From positions 54,471 through 118,470 of the forward strand of contig NZ_BDBQ01000021.1 of assembly GCF_001613065.1 (NCBI RefSeq): a stretch of DNA of 64,000 bases, written 5' to 3'. The position numbers and the translations under genes were made by a program. Positions 26,335 through 35,111 of this stretch are shown here, piece by piece. The first letter of the stretch is position 1; each line of letters starts with the position of its first letter. Source of the DNA: Nocardia miyunensis NBRC 108239 (GTDB taxonomy: Bacteria; Actinomycetota; Actinomycetes; Mycobacteriales; Mycobacteriaceae). Below the pieces are notes generated by a model. That model did no database searches. It was not told the DNA's origin and saw only the letters and a program-made list of their open reading frames with translations.

Positions 26335-27146
26335 TCCCGCCTCATACTCGCCCAGACCGCCAGGGGCACGAAGCAGACCGCGAGCCCGCCCAGCCACACC
26401 AGCGGCACCCACAGCACATGCCAGCTCACTCCGCTCGCGGCGGCCATATCCCGCAGGGCGAAGGAGAATTGCGAAATCGGCTGATTGCGCACGAACGGCC
26501 GAATCCAGGCCGGAAAGCCCGTCTCCGGGACGAATCCGCAGGAGAGCATGCCCAGGATCAGGGTGGGCAGCGTCAGCGCCTGGCTCAGCGACTCCGGACT
26601 CTTGGTCAGGCAACCCAGCGCATCGGCCCCGATGGCCAGGACCGTGCCGACGCCCAGCGAGAAAACGCAGAACAGCGCGGATTGCCAGACACTCGAATGC
26701 AGCCGGAATCCGATCGCGTAGCCGAACACCAGCGCGGCGATCAGCGAGGTCACCGATCGCACCAGGCCCGCCGACAGTCGCGACAGCAGCGGAACCAGAC
26801 GCCCGACCGGCATGGTCTGCATGCGCGTATTCAGGCCGCTGGCCGTTTCGAACGCCGCGATCTGCGCGTTGGACATCATCGTGAACGACATGGTCTGCAG
26901 CACGATGATCGGCATCACGAACTGCTCGTAATCGATGCCCTGCACCTGCATCACCCAGCGCAGCGGCAGATAGAACCCGAGTGTGAAGACCAGCGGCGTG
27001 ATCACCGCGACGATCAGTTCGCCCTTGGTGGCCATGGTCCGCACGATCCGCCCGGTCAACGCCCGCCACTGGGCGAATCCGGACGGGCGCACCAGGGTCA
27101 CCCCGGTGAACAGACCACTGCCGGGCTCGGTGAGCTGTTCCGTCAC
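26331..27146 (-). CDS. ABC-2 type exporter permease (DrrB-like)
   Basis: About 271 aa, six predicted membrane segments. Contains the ABC-2 patterns LPTLILGMLSCGFVPETGFP and PISQFSFALRDM. Its start overlaps the ATPase stop by 4 bp (27143-27146) and its stop overlaps the next permease start, so the three genes form one coupled unit. Similar DrrABC sets in mycolata export lipids or glycopeptidolipids; others export antibiotics. The substrate here is unknown. Whether it serves the NRPS-like genes upstream is speculative. Confidence 0.88.
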   Translation of the reverse strand: MTEQLTEPGSGLFTGVTLVRPSGFAQWRALTGRIVRTMATKGELIVAVITPLVFTLGFYLPLRWVMQVQGIDYEQFVMPIIVLQTMSFTMMSNAQIAAFETASGLNTRMQTMPVGRLVPLLSRLSAGLVRSVTSLIAALVFGYAIGFRLHSSVWQSALFCVFSLGVGTVLAIGADALGCLTKSPESLSQALTLPTLILGMLSCGFVPETGFPAWIRPFVRNQPISQFSFALRDMAAASGVSWHVLWVPLVWLGGLAVCFVPLAVWASMRRE

Positions 27147-28135
27147 TCGTGCCCGCCCGAATGGCCGGTGATGGATAGGAACACGTCGTCGAGGGAGGGC
27201 CGTCGCAGGCCGATATCGGCCAACTCCACCCCGCCCGCGTCCAGGCGGCGCAGCGCCTCGGACAGGGTGGCCGCGCCTTCGGGCGCGGGAATCGAGACCC
27301 GGTCGGTTCCGGCGGGCTGCTCGGCGAATTCCTTGGCGATCGACTCGGGGACCAGATCGCCCAGCGCGTCGATGGCCTTCACGACCTGGGTCGGATCCAG
27401 CGGGACGATCTCGCAGTAGCTGCCGCCGGTCTTCTCCTTGAGTTCGTCGGCGGTGCCCTCGGCGATCACCGTGCCGCGGTCGATGACGATGATGTTGTCG
27501 CTGAGCACATCGGCCTCTTCGAGGTACTGCGTGGTCAGCAACACCGTGATGCCCTGGTTCTTCAGGGCGATGACCAGATCCCAGACGCCCTGCCGGCTGC
27601 GCGGATCCAGGCCGGTGGTCGGCTCGTCGAGGAAGACCACCTCGGGCCGTACGACCAGCCCGCAGGCGATGTCGACGCGGCGGCGCATACCGCCGGAGTA
27701 GCCGCGCACCGCGCGCTTGCCCGCCCCGACCAGGTCGAACTCCTCGAGCAACGTATCGGCACGGTCGCGGGCGGCCTTCTTGGTCAACCCCATCAGCCGC
27801 CCGAACAACTCCAGGTTCTCCCGCCCGGACAGGTTCTCGTCCAGCGCGGCGTACTGGCCGGTCATCATGATCGATCGCCGCACACCGGCCGCATCGCTCA
27901 GCACGTCGTGCCCGGCGACCTCGGCCGTGCCCGAATCGGGGCGCAGCAGGGTGGACAGGATCTTGACCATGGTGGTCTTACCCGCGCCATTGGGTCCCAG
28001 GACGCCCAGGACCGAGCCGCGTGCGGCGGTGAAGCTGACGCCCTGCAGCGCATGGACGTCGCCGAAGGACTTGCGCACGTCGGCGACCATGACCGCGGTT
28101 TCGGGCGGCGACTCTGCGTTGTCCAAGCTCGGCAT
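27143..28135 (-). CDS. ABC exporter ATPase (DrrA-like)
   Basis: About 330 aa. Walker A GPNGAGKTT, Q-loop region TGQYAALDENLSG, signature YSGGMRRRVD, Walker B VVFLDEPTTGLD, and the H-loop position replaced by Gln (LLTTQYLEEAD), as is usual in the DrrA family. The C-terminal extension after the nucleotide-binding domain is also DrrA-like and ends with RRPSLDDVFLSITG. I chose the ATG at 28135, preceded by GGAGAG at good spacing; a GTG at 28216 would add 27 residues without a ribosome-binding site. First gene of the operon; its promoter must lie in the 420-bp space shared with the divergent aldehyde dehydrogenase gene. Confidence 0.92.
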   Translation of the reverse strand: MPSLDNAESPPETAVMVADVRKSFGDVHALQGVSFTAARGSVLGVLGPNGAGKTTMVKILSTLLRPDSGTAEVAGHDVLSDAAGVRRSIMMTGQYAALDENLSGRENLELFGRLMGLTKKAARDRADTLLEEFDLVGAGKRAVRGYSGGMRRRVDIACGLVVRPEVVFLDEPTTGLDPRSRQGVWDLVIALKNQGITVLLTTQYLEEADVLSDNIIVIDRGTVIAEGTADELKEKTGGSYCEIVPLDPTQVVKAIDALGDLVPESIAKEFAEQPAGTDRVSIPAPEGAATLSEALRRLDAGGVELADIGLRRPSLDDVFLSITGHSGGHE

Positions 28136-28555
28136 CGACTCTCCACTATGGCCGGGGGCGGCTATCGGATTGTCCGGATCGCCGTTCGTGCGTCCCGGAT
28201 TGGTGATCCCTTCCACCGGGGGCGATGTTACTGGTTGGGAGTGGGGTCATGGCGGGGCCGCACGGGTAACGCGCGGATCGGGGGTGGGGCGGCCGCGGTT
28301 CGAGCGGTCCGCGAGACTTGCCGGTAATTGTGGCGTTACTCACAATTCGGGAAACCGACCGGTACGGCCTTCGTGTCGTCGCAGGTCCGGGGACGAACCG
28401 GCCGGTACGGCGAGTGCGACGGAACCTTGTCGCATTGGCCCGGCCGCCCATACTCTGACGGCAAGGGGAAGAGACGGACACTCACTTGTCCGCGGCAACC
28501 TCGTCCGGGCGGGACGTCGGGCTGCCGTGGACTCACGTCGGCGAGAGGTTGACCG
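28136..28555. promoter_or_regulatory. 420-bp divergent intergenic region (ABC exporter / ALDH)
   Basis: Carries the promoters of two divergent genes. I see no gene, no strong palindrome and no clear -35/-10 pair. GAGAGG just before 28556 is the ribosome-binding site of the aldehyde dehydrogenase gene. Confidence 0.4.
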
Positions 28556-30070
28556 ATGGCAGAGTCTGCCCGAGGTGTGCACAGCGGGCCCACGGCCCGC
28601 TCCCGCGTCCTGACGTCCTTCGACCCGCGCACCGGCGAATCCGTCGGTGACTACGCGGTGATGGGCCGGGCCGAACTGACGCGCGCGGTGCGGACCGCGC
28701 GGTCCTCCGAGAAATGGTGGGCGGCACTGGGATTCGCCGGACGTAAACGCTGGTTACTGGACTGGAAGCGGATCATCGTCCGGCGCGCGGGCGAACTGGT
28801 GGACCTCATCTGCGCCGAGACCGGCAAACCCGAGGCCGACGCGGCCATCGAGGTGATGCAGGCGGTGGAGAATCTGGACTGGGCCGCGCGCAATGCCGAA
28901 CGGGCACTGGGCCGTCGGCGCCTCGGCGGGAGCTGGTTCACCCGCAGCGAGCGCGCCTCGGTCGGCTATCTTCCGCTCGGCGTGGTGGGTGTGCTCGGGC
29001 CCTGGAACAATCCGGTCTACACGGCGATGGGTTCGATCGCCTACGCCATGGCCGCCGGTAACGCCGTGATCTTCAAACCCAGCGAACTCACCCCGGGCGT
29101 CGGGGTGTGGCTGGCCGAGAGCTGGGCCCGGCTCGCCCCGAATCAGCCTGTGCTGCAGGTGGTTACCGGGGACAGCACGACCGGCGCCGCGCTGTGCCGC
29201 GCGCGGGTGGACAAGATCGCCTACGCGGGCTCGGATGCCGGTGCGCGCGAGGTGATCTCGCTGTGCGCGCAGACCCTGACGCCGGTGGTCGTGGAACGTT
29301 TCGGCAAGGGCGCCATGGTCGTTCAGGTCGACGCGAAACTCGATGACGCCGCCGATGCCGCGGTCTTCGGCGCGATGTCCAACGCCGGGCAGAGTTCGGC
29401 CGGAATCCAGCGCGCCTACGTCGCCGAATCGGTGTACGAGCCGTTCCTGGAGCGGGTCGCCGCGCGTGCGGGAAAGCTGCGACCCGGTGGCGACCGCCGC
29501 GCCTCCTACGGCCCGATGATCCTGGAGTCGCAGGTGGAGGTGGTGCGTCGGCAGGTCAAGGATGCGGTCGCGCAGGGCGGGCGGCTGGTGGTCGGCGGTC
29601 TGGACTCGATCCGCGAACCCTATGTCGAGCCGATCGTGCTCGCCGACGTGCCCGAGGACTCCCAGGCGATCACCGGTGAGGCCGCGGGGCCGGTGCTGAT
29701 CGTGAATCCGGTGGCGAGCATGGACGAGGCCGTGGAACGCATCAACGCCGCCGAGCACGGCGTCGCGGTCGCGGTGTTCACCCGCGATGTGCGGATGGTC
29801 CCCGAATTCGCCGAACGCATCAGAACCGGTGTGGTGACGATCAATTCATCGATGGCCTACGCCGGAATCCCCGCGATGCCCTTCGGCGGCGTCGGCGAAT
29901 ACGGCCAGGGGCACACACACGGCGAGGCGGGCCTGCGCGAATTCAGCCGCACCCTGTCCATCGCGCAGAAGCGTTATCGCGGCATGGTCGATCTGACCAC
30001 GTTCGACCGACATCCGCGAAATCTGCGCCTGGCCAAGGCGATCTTCCGAATGCGGCACGGGCAGGGGTGA
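28556..30070 (+). CDS. aldehyde dehydrogenase family protein with Ser in place of the catalytic Cys
   Basis: About 504 aa, the usual ALDH length, with the NAD-binding and oligomerisation regions recognisable: LGVVGVLGPWNNPVY, AAGNAVIFKPSELTPG, VVERFGK (general-base Glu region) and MPFGGVGEYGQGHTHGEAGL. At the nucleophile position the family motif GQxC reads GQSSAG (Ser281), so normal thiohemiacetal chemistry should not be possible. VERFGKGAMV also departs from the usual ELGGK. It might be a pseudo-enzyme, an esterase-like variant, or a wrongly folded relic. The C-terminus carries a basic tail after residue 470. Convergent with the double-TetR gene, 14 bp apart. Confidence 0.85.
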   Translation: MAESARGVHSGPTARSRVLTSFDPRTGESVGDYAVMGRAELTRAVRTARSSEKWWAALGFAGRKRWLLDWKRIIVRRAGELVDLICAETGKPEADAAIEVMQAVENLDWAARNAERALGRRRLGGSWFTRSERASVGYLPLGVVGVLGPWNNPVYTAMGSIAYAMAAGNAVIFKPSELTPGVGVWLAESWARLAPNQPVLQVVTGDSTTGAALCRARVDKIAYAGSDAGAREVISLCAQTLTPVVVERFGKGAMVVQVDAKLDDAADAAVFGAMSNAGQSSAGIQRAYVAESVYEPFLERVAARAGKLRPGGDRRASYGPMILESQVEVVRRQVKDAVAQGGRLVVGGLDSIREPYVEPIVLADVPEDSQAITGEAAGPVLIVNPVASMDEAVERINAAEHGVAVAVFTRDVRMVPEFAERIRTGVVTINSSMAYAGIPAMPFGGVGEYGQGHTHGEAGLREFSRTLSIAQKRYRGMVDLTTFDRHPRNLRLAKAIFRMRHGQG

Positions 30071-30084
30071 CCGGGCGCGCGGTC

Positions 30085-31311
30085 TCAGCCTTCGGCAGGC
30101 GTGCCCAGCAGTACCGCGCGCATGAGTTCGTGGACGCGAGCAAGGCTTTCCGGGCGACGGTCGAAGCGCAGGCGGCGGCCGACGTCGACGACCTGGGCGA
30201 TCGCGGCGTGTACGCGGAAGCGGGCCTCGGCGGGGTCGCCGTCGAGCAGATTCGCCCACTCGAGGACGTTCTGCCGCTGTATCGCGCGCAACCGATGCTG
30301 TTCGGCTGCAGGGAGATTCGAGAATTCGGCGAAGTAGACCGGGAGGATTTCCGGCATCGCGAAGGTGAATCGGGCGAAACGGTCGGCGATGCGCAGTGCG
30401 GCGTCGGCGCGATCGGTCGCCTCGGCCAGCGCCTCGGAGTTGGCGATCGCGACGCGCTCGCCGGTGCGGTGGAAGGCCGCGGCCAGCAGATCCGATTTGC
30501 TCGGGAAGTAGCGGTAGACGCTCGAGGCGTTGATACCGACGGCCGCGCCGATCTCCTCGATACTGGCCTCGTGATATCCCTGGCGGCCGAAGATCCGGAT
30601 CGCCTCGGTGAGCAGCTGTTCGCGTTTGGAGCTCAGCGGCACGCCCCGCACGGGCGTCTCGGGTGCGGGCTCGGTCGGCGCCGGGGTCAGTTCGGTGCGC
30701 ACGATCGACCAGCAGATTTCCTGCAGCAGATCGGTCAGCCGAGCGGTGGACAGGGTGGTGCGGTGCAGGGTGATGCTGCCGATCACGCCGAGCATTCCGG
30801 TGCCGATCACGTTGATGTCGGTCGGACTGTCCTCGGGGCGCAGCGCGGTGATGGCCGATTCCACCGTCGCGTGCAGTTCGTCGTAGATCTTCCGGATGCG
30901 GCGGCGGTCCTCGGGCTCGAGATACCGGCGCTCCCAGCGGTACAGCCCGCCTTCGCGGCGTACTTCGATGGTGTGTTCGGCCAGTGCGCGAATCTGCGCG
31001 GTGAGCCGGGCCTCGGGTTCGAGTGCGGGATCGTCGGCCGCCTGCGCGGCGTCCAGCAGCAGTTGCGCGCCACCCTCGGCCGCGGCGACGAGCAGCGCGT
31101 ACTTGTTCCGGAAGTGCCGGTACAGGGCGGGGCCGGAGATGCCGACCTCGGCCGCGATCTCGTCGACACCGACCGGGTGGTAGCCGCGCTCACTGAACGC
31201 CTGGGCCGCGACGCGCACGATTTGTGCTTTCCGGTTCTTGGGCCGGCGCCGGACCGTCGTGCCGTCCTCTCGCGCGGAAGCGAGTCCGGACTCGCTGCGA
31301 TCCGCGACCAT
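30085..31311 (-). CDS. TetR-type regulator with two fused TetR units
   Basis: About 408 aa, twice the usual TetR length. Unit 1 has an HTH around residues 30-80 (AFSERGYHPVGVDEIAAEVG, then GPALYRHFRNKYALL). Unit 2 has another around residues 230-280 (IFGRQGYHEASIEEIGAAVG, then ASSVYRYFPSKSDLL). Each HTH is followed by a helical ligand-binding-like domain. Fused pairs like this occur in mycobacteria and nocardiae next to acyl-CoA genes. Start ATG 31311 is preceded by AAGGAGAGG. It is divergent from the crotonase gene, and the shared 132-bp region holds paired GTTAAC sites, so it probably controls both. Confidence 0.88.
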   Translation of the reverse strand: MVADRSESGLASAREDGTTVRRRPKNRKAQIVRVAAQAFSERGYHPVGVDEIAAEVGISGPALYRHFRNKYALLVAAAEGGAQLLLDAAQAADDPALEPEARLTAQIRALAEHTIEVRREGGLYRWERRYLEPEDRRRIRKIYDELHATVESAITALRPEDSPTDINVIGTGMLGVIGSITLHRTTLSTARLTDLLQEICWSIVRTELTPAPTEPAPETPVRGVPLSSKREQLLTEAIRIFGRQGYHEASIEEIGAAVGINASSVYRYFPSKSDLLAAAFHRTGERVAIANSEALAEATDRADAALRIADRFARFTFAMPEILPVYFAEFSNLPAAEQHRLRAIQRQNVLEWANLLDGDPAEARFRVHAAIAQVVDVGRRLRFDRRPESLARVHELMRAVLLGTPAEG

Positions 31312-31369
31312 GCACCTCTCCTTCTCTCGCACCGCCGCCTGGTTGACAGCGCCGCACAACTCATCTTAA

Positions 31370-31394
31370 GTTAACCACAATTCGCAATGTTAAC
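31370..31394. promoter_or_regulatory. paired GTTAAC sites between TetR and crotonase genes
   Basis: Two identical self-palindromic GTTAAC hexamers at 31370-31375 and 31389-31394, 19 bp apart centre to centre, in an A/T-rich stretch. Two equal sites on nearly the same helix face would suit a regulator with two DNA-binding domains such as the adjacent double TetR. This is inferred from spacing and position only. Confidence 0.45.
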
Positions 31395-31443
31395 CGTCAT
31401 TCTCGCGCCGCCGCTCGCATCGACGGCCTACCTGGGAGTTGTT

Positions 31444-32247
31444 ATGAGCAACGTCGAGCAGACCACCGCCCCGACGGGCCTGCGTGTCGTCCACGACGGC
31501 CCGGTGCTGCGTGTCACCATCGCCAATCCCAAGCGCAAGAACGCCATCAACTACGACACCATGGTCGCGCTCGGTGACGTGTTCGAGGCCGTTGTCGAGG
31601 ATCGCACGGTTCGCGCGATCGTGCTGACCGGTGAGGGTACCGATTTCTGCACCGGCGCGGACCTGTCCGGGGTGGCATCCGAGGCGCAGCGCGGCATCAC
31701 TTCCGATATGACCATGGATGCGGCGAACCGGCTGGTCAAGTCCATCGTCGACGCGCCGGTCCCGGTCATCGCGCGGATTCGCGGCGCGGCGGCGGGCGTC
31801 GGCGTCGCGCTGGCCCTGGCCGCCGACCTGACCTACGCGAGTGAGGACGCCTATCTGCTGCTCGCGTTCATCAACATCGGTCTGATGCCCGACGGCGGCG
31901 CGGCCGCCATGGTCGCCGCCGCGGCCGGACGCCCCCTCGCCGCGGAGATGGCGCTGCTGGGCGAGCGTCTGCCCATCGCCGAGGCGGTCCGCCACGGCCT
32001 GATCACCGGCGTTCTGTCCGCCGACGAACTCGACGCGAAGGTCGAGGCCGCCGCCGCGAAACTGTCCACCGGCCCGCGCCGCGCCCTCGCACTCACCAAG
32101 CGTGCTCTCAACGAAGCCACGCTGACCTCGCTGGACGCCGCCCTGGCCGCGGAGAAGACCGGCCAGGGCGAACTGCTCCAGTCGCCCGATTTCCTGGAGG
32201 GCGTGACCGCCATGCTCACCAAGCGCAAGGCCGTTTTCGCCGACTAG
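31444..32247 (+). CDS. enoyl-CoA hydratase/isomerase (crotonase) family protein
   Basis: About 267 aa, normal crotonase length. Oxyanion-hole motifs GADLSG and RGAAAGVGVALALAAD are present, followed by INIGLMPDGGAA. The Glu residues used by classical enoyl-CoA hydratases are not visible in the ASEDAYLLLAFINIGL stretch, so it is more likely an isomerase-type or other crotonase. Start ATG 31444 follows GGGAG; upstream ATG 31387 would place the operator inside the gene. Divergent from the double-TetR regulator. Confidence 0.88.
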   Translation: MSNVEQTTAPTGLRVVHDGPVLRVTIANPKRKNAINYDTMVALGDVFEAVVEDRTVRAIVLTGEGTDFCTGADLSGVASEAQRGITSDMTMDAANRLVKSIVDAPVPVIARIRGAAAGVGVALALAADLTYASEDAYLLLAFINIGLMPDGGAAAMVAAAAGRPLAAEMALLGERLPIAEAVRHGLITGVLSADELDAKVEAAAAKLSTGPRRALALTKRALNEATLTSLDAALAAEKTGQGELLQSPDFLEGVTAMLTKRKAVFAD

Positions 32248-32600
32248 GGCCGCCGCGTCACGGTGCCCACGTTCGTCATACGCAGGGACCACCTGGGTTC
32301 CGCCTATCCGGGACACGCCAGCTCCCATGGCCCCGTCTTGGACCGAAGGAAGCGGGAATTGGCCGAGTTCGTTTCGCCTTGGGCGGCATCGGAACACCTC
32401 ATATCATCTGCGTTTCGCCCACACCGGGACACTCCAGCCCCAAGACTGGGGCCCGCTCCGGTCCTGGACTGACCGGAGCGGAGGGAGGGAAGGACCGGAG
32501 TCGCGAGGGCCTCGGCCCGCCGTAGCGGAGCGGAGGCCATGGGCAGAGCCGCGCAATATCCGGGTGATGCTCATCGGCAGGTAGGCGCTACTGTGACTAC
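32248..32600. other. 353-bp intergenic region with inverted repeats
   Basis: No gene recognised. Contains the small hairpin CCCCAAGACTGGGG (about 32438-32452), the longer hairpin at 32453-32481, and a CGGAGCGGAGG element related to the dispersed CTCCGCT repeat. It should contain the promoter of the SDR gene at 32601, but no motif stands out. Confidence 0.4.
32453..32481 (+). terminator. 11-bp stem hairpin downstream of crotonase
   Basis: CCGCTCCGGTC pairs perfectly with GACCGGAGCGG around a 7-nt loop. There is no T-run. It lies about 205 bp after the crotonase stop and 120 bp before the next start. It could end crotonase transcription or be a structured element of the next leader. Confidence 0.4.
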
Positions 32601-33629
32601 ATGAATTACCTGGTTACCGGGGCAACTGGGTGTATCGGTCGGTATCTCGTCCCAGAGTTGCTGAAACATAGCGGTGATATTCATGTTGTGGTGCGTCCCG
32701 GGGCCGATCCGGCGTACCGATTCGATCGGTGTGTGCGGGAGTGGGGCGCGGGCGAGCGGGTGCGGCGGGTACGCGGAGATCTCGGCGCGCCCGGCCTCGG
32801 GATCGACTCCGATTGGATTGCCGCGCACCGCGGTTCGATCGATCATGTGATTCATCTGGCCGTCGGGTACGACGCGGCGGGGCTCGGCGCGGGGACCGGT
32901 CACGTCGTTGATCTCGCCGAGCGGTTGGAAGCCGGTGCGCTGCACCACATGTCGACCGTCGAGGTAGCCGGTGCGGCCGAGGGACTGTTCGGCGAGGACA
33001 TGTTCGACGTGGGGCAGGTGCTGCTCACCCCACAGCAGCGAGCCGCGTTCGAGGCCGAACGGATCGTGCGTGAGCGTTCGGCGGTGCCCTGGCGGATCTA
33101 CCGGCCCTCGATCGTGGTCGGCCATTCCCGCACCGGCGAGATCGATCGGATCACCGGGCCGTACTACTTCTTCCGGCTGCTGCGGATGGCCGCGCAGTTA
33201 CCGCGAATTCTGCCGTTACTGGTGCCCAAGCTCGGCGAAACCAATATGGTGCCAGTGGATTTCGTCGTCCGGGCGCTCGGACATATCGTGCACCTGCCCG
33301 TCGCCGCCGGGACCACCTACCACCTGGTCGATCCGCGCCGCCAGAGCGCCGCCGACGTGCTCAATCTGTTCGCCCACGAGGCAGGGGCTCCCCGGCTGCT
33401 GGAGGTCATGCCGCGCCAAACCTTGGACATGATGCTGCAACTCCCAGGCGTGGGCTCGATCCTGCCGCACCTGGGCGTGCCCCGAGAAGTGCTCGAGCAG
33501 AACGAATTCGGTTGCTGGTTCGACTGCCGCAATACGACCGCGGCCTTGGCGGGCACCGATATCCGGGTGCCGCCCCTGGCTGGTTACGCCCCCGTCATCT
33601 GGAAATACTGGATCGAGAACTGGGTGTGA
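32601..33629 (+). CDS. extended SDR / acyl-CoA-reductase-like NAD(P)-binding protein
   Basis: About 342 aa. The N-terminal Rossmann motif is clear: MNYLVTGATGCIGRYLVPEL. VRGDLGAPGLG and HHMSTVEVAG (Ser) also fit the extended SDR / male-sterility (NAD_binding_4) group seen in fatty acyl-CoA reductases. The YxxxK catalytic pair is not apparent: where family members read Yxx(S/T)KxxAE, this one has QQRAAFEAE (Gln145 and Ala149). RPSIVVGHSRTGEID is typical of the group's central region. The C-terminus ends with WKYWIENWV. Function unknown; a lipid-related substrate is likely by family. Convergent with the lycopene cyclase gene. Confidence 0.8.
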   Translation: MNYLVTGATGCIGRYLVPELLKHSGDIHVVVRPGADPAYRFDRCVREWGAGERVRRVRGDLGAPGLGIDSDWIAAHRGSIDHVIHLAVGYDAAGLGAGTGHVVDLAERLEAGALHHMSTVEVAGAAEGLFGEDMFDVGQVLLTPQQRAAFEAERIVRERSAVPWRIYRPSIVVGHSRTGEIDRITGPYYFFRLLRMAAQLPRILPLLVPKLGETNMVPVDFVVRALGHIVHLPVAAGTTYHLVDPRRQSAADVLNLFAHEAGAPRLLEVMPRQTLDMMLQLPGVGSILPHLGVPREVLEQNEFGCWFDCRNTTAALAGTDIRVPPLAGYAPVIWKYWIENWV

Positions 33630-33887
33630 GCCCGCCCGCTGAGTGAGCCCCGCCGGTCGGATGTGGTTGTCAGGCTGGGGTTTACGGCATGCGCGAGGTG
33701 CGCCAGGGTAAATGCGCCGTCGTTGGTGGCCCGTCGGCCGTCGTGGTACTTCGCCTCGCTCCGGCGCTCTCGGACCGGGGGTTCGTGGAATTGCGGATGC
33801 GGCCGTCGATCGGGTGTTGTGGTGCGGCGCTGTCGGTTGCGCGCCATTGTGTGGGCACGTGGCGGTTGGGGCTGTCGATGCGAGCTC

Positions 33888-35111
33888 TCAGATTTCGTCG
33901 AACGCGGCATCGGCACGGTCCTTCGCAGGCGCGTATTCGTAACCGAGCCAACGGTTTCGGTTGGTCCAGCCGACCAGGTCGTAGCGCCAGTGGAACGGCC
34001 AGGTGCGGGCGACGGTCATGAACAGGACCGTGGCCAGGGGCAGGTAATCCGCGTGCTCGGACAGCAGTGCGCGCTGCTCCCGGGGCGAGGCGGTGAAGAA
34101 CGCCTCGAACATCGAGATCGATTGTTCGGTAGTGAGTCTGCCGAGGCCGTGAACCCCGCGCATCCGCATCCAGTAGACCAGGCGCGCCTGCCATGGCCAC
34201 AGGTCCCGCACCGGGTCGCGGCCGGCCCGCAAGGCGTCGATCGCGGTGTCCGCCAGGGCGAGTGAATCCGCCACGCTGTATCCGGTGCACGGGTGCATCA
34301 TTCCGCCCCGGGAGCCGAAGGGCACCGCATCACCTGCCCGTCCGGCGGCGCGGATCGCGGGCGGCGGCTGATCCAGGGGATAGTGCGCGGCCTCGCTGGG
34401 CTCGTCGCCGCGCAATGTGATTCCATGCGCGGCGAGACGATTGAGTGTCCGGCGACGCAACTCACGTTGTGGCATACCGCCGCGCAGCCCCAGGCTCGTC
34501 TCCTCGAAGATCACCGTGCCGTCGCCGAGCGGCACCGCGTACAGGAACGAGGGCGGCTCATCCGGTCCGGCCCCGTTCTCCGGGCGCCAATCCAGCAGCA
34601 GCCCTTCGCCATCGGCGACCATCGGCGCGGCGCGTTCGGCGTCCACGAAGATCCCGTGCGCACTGGCGGTCCGCCGCGCACCGGGAGAGGGAAGGCCACG
34701 CGTATCGAAAACCGTTGCGGCCGTGACGGTCGTACCGTCATCGAGTTCGACCCGATGCGCTCCCACTGAGGTCGCCCGCGCGGCCAGCACGGTCGCGTCG
34801 TCGAGCGGCAGCGCCTCGCGCAGACCGGGTTTCGACAGCACGCAATACGGCCGCTCGATCCGATGCGCGGACTGCGTCCACACCGTGGGTGCCTCGATCC
34901 GCTGCGCGATCGTGCTCTGCGGCAACCACTCCGGCAGCTCGTCGATCCAGCACGAGAACGTCGGCGGCCACAACCGCTCGGGCCGCGGATCCACCGCCAC
35001 CACCCGCATCCCCGCCCGCACCGCCCGATGCGCCAGCCCCCGCCCGGCAGGCCCCAACCCCACCACGCAGAGATCCGCCTCCCCGACACGTTGACCACTC
35101 ATATCTCTCAT
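33888..35111 (-). CDS. lycopene cyclase family protein
   Basis: About 407 aa flavoprotein-like protein. N-terminal dinucleotide-binding motif VVGLGPAGRGLAHRA followed by AVDPRP. Further cyclase-family motifs: FLYAVPLGDGTVIFEETSL and FGSRGGMMHPCTGYSVADSL, then PFHWRYDLVGWTNRNRWLGY near the end, as in CrtY/CrtL beta-cyclases. Such enzymes cyclise the ends of lycopene. No other carotenoid gene (crtE, crtB, crtI) is in the window, so it depends on precursors made elsewhere. Two possible starts, ATG 35111 and ATG 35102, differ by three residues. Confidence 0.85.
   Translation of the reverse strand: MRDMSGQRVGEADLCVVGLGPAGRGLAHRAVRAGMRVVAVDPRPERLWPPTFSCWIDELPEWLPQSTIAQRIEAPTVWTQSAHRIERPYCVLSKPGLREALPLDDATVLAARATSVGAHRVELDDGTTVTAATVFDTRGLPSPGARRTASAHGIFVDAERAAPMVADGEGLLLDWRPENGAGPDEPPSFLYAVPLGDGTVIFEETSLGLRGGMPQRELRRRTLNRLAAHGITLRGDEPSEAAHYPLDQPPPAIRAAGRAGDAVPFGSRGGMMHPCTGYSVADSLALADTAIDALRAGRDPVRDLWPWQARLVYWMRMRGVHGLGRLTTEQSISMFEAFFTASPREQRALLSEHADYLPLATVLFMTVARTWPFHWRYDLVGWTNRNRWLGYEYAPAKDRADAAFDEI

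Noticed and set aside
25480..27069. One continuous 529-codon minus-strand frame across both ABC permease genes
   Set aside because: The N-terminal half of that frame has no membrane segments. The true first permease lies in a different frame (26331-27146) with six helices, and the second starts at 26334.
33630..33887. Possible small gene between the SDR and lycopene cyclase genes
   Set aside because: The open frames here run into the antisense of lycopene cyclase, have no ribosome-binding site and no recognisable domain.
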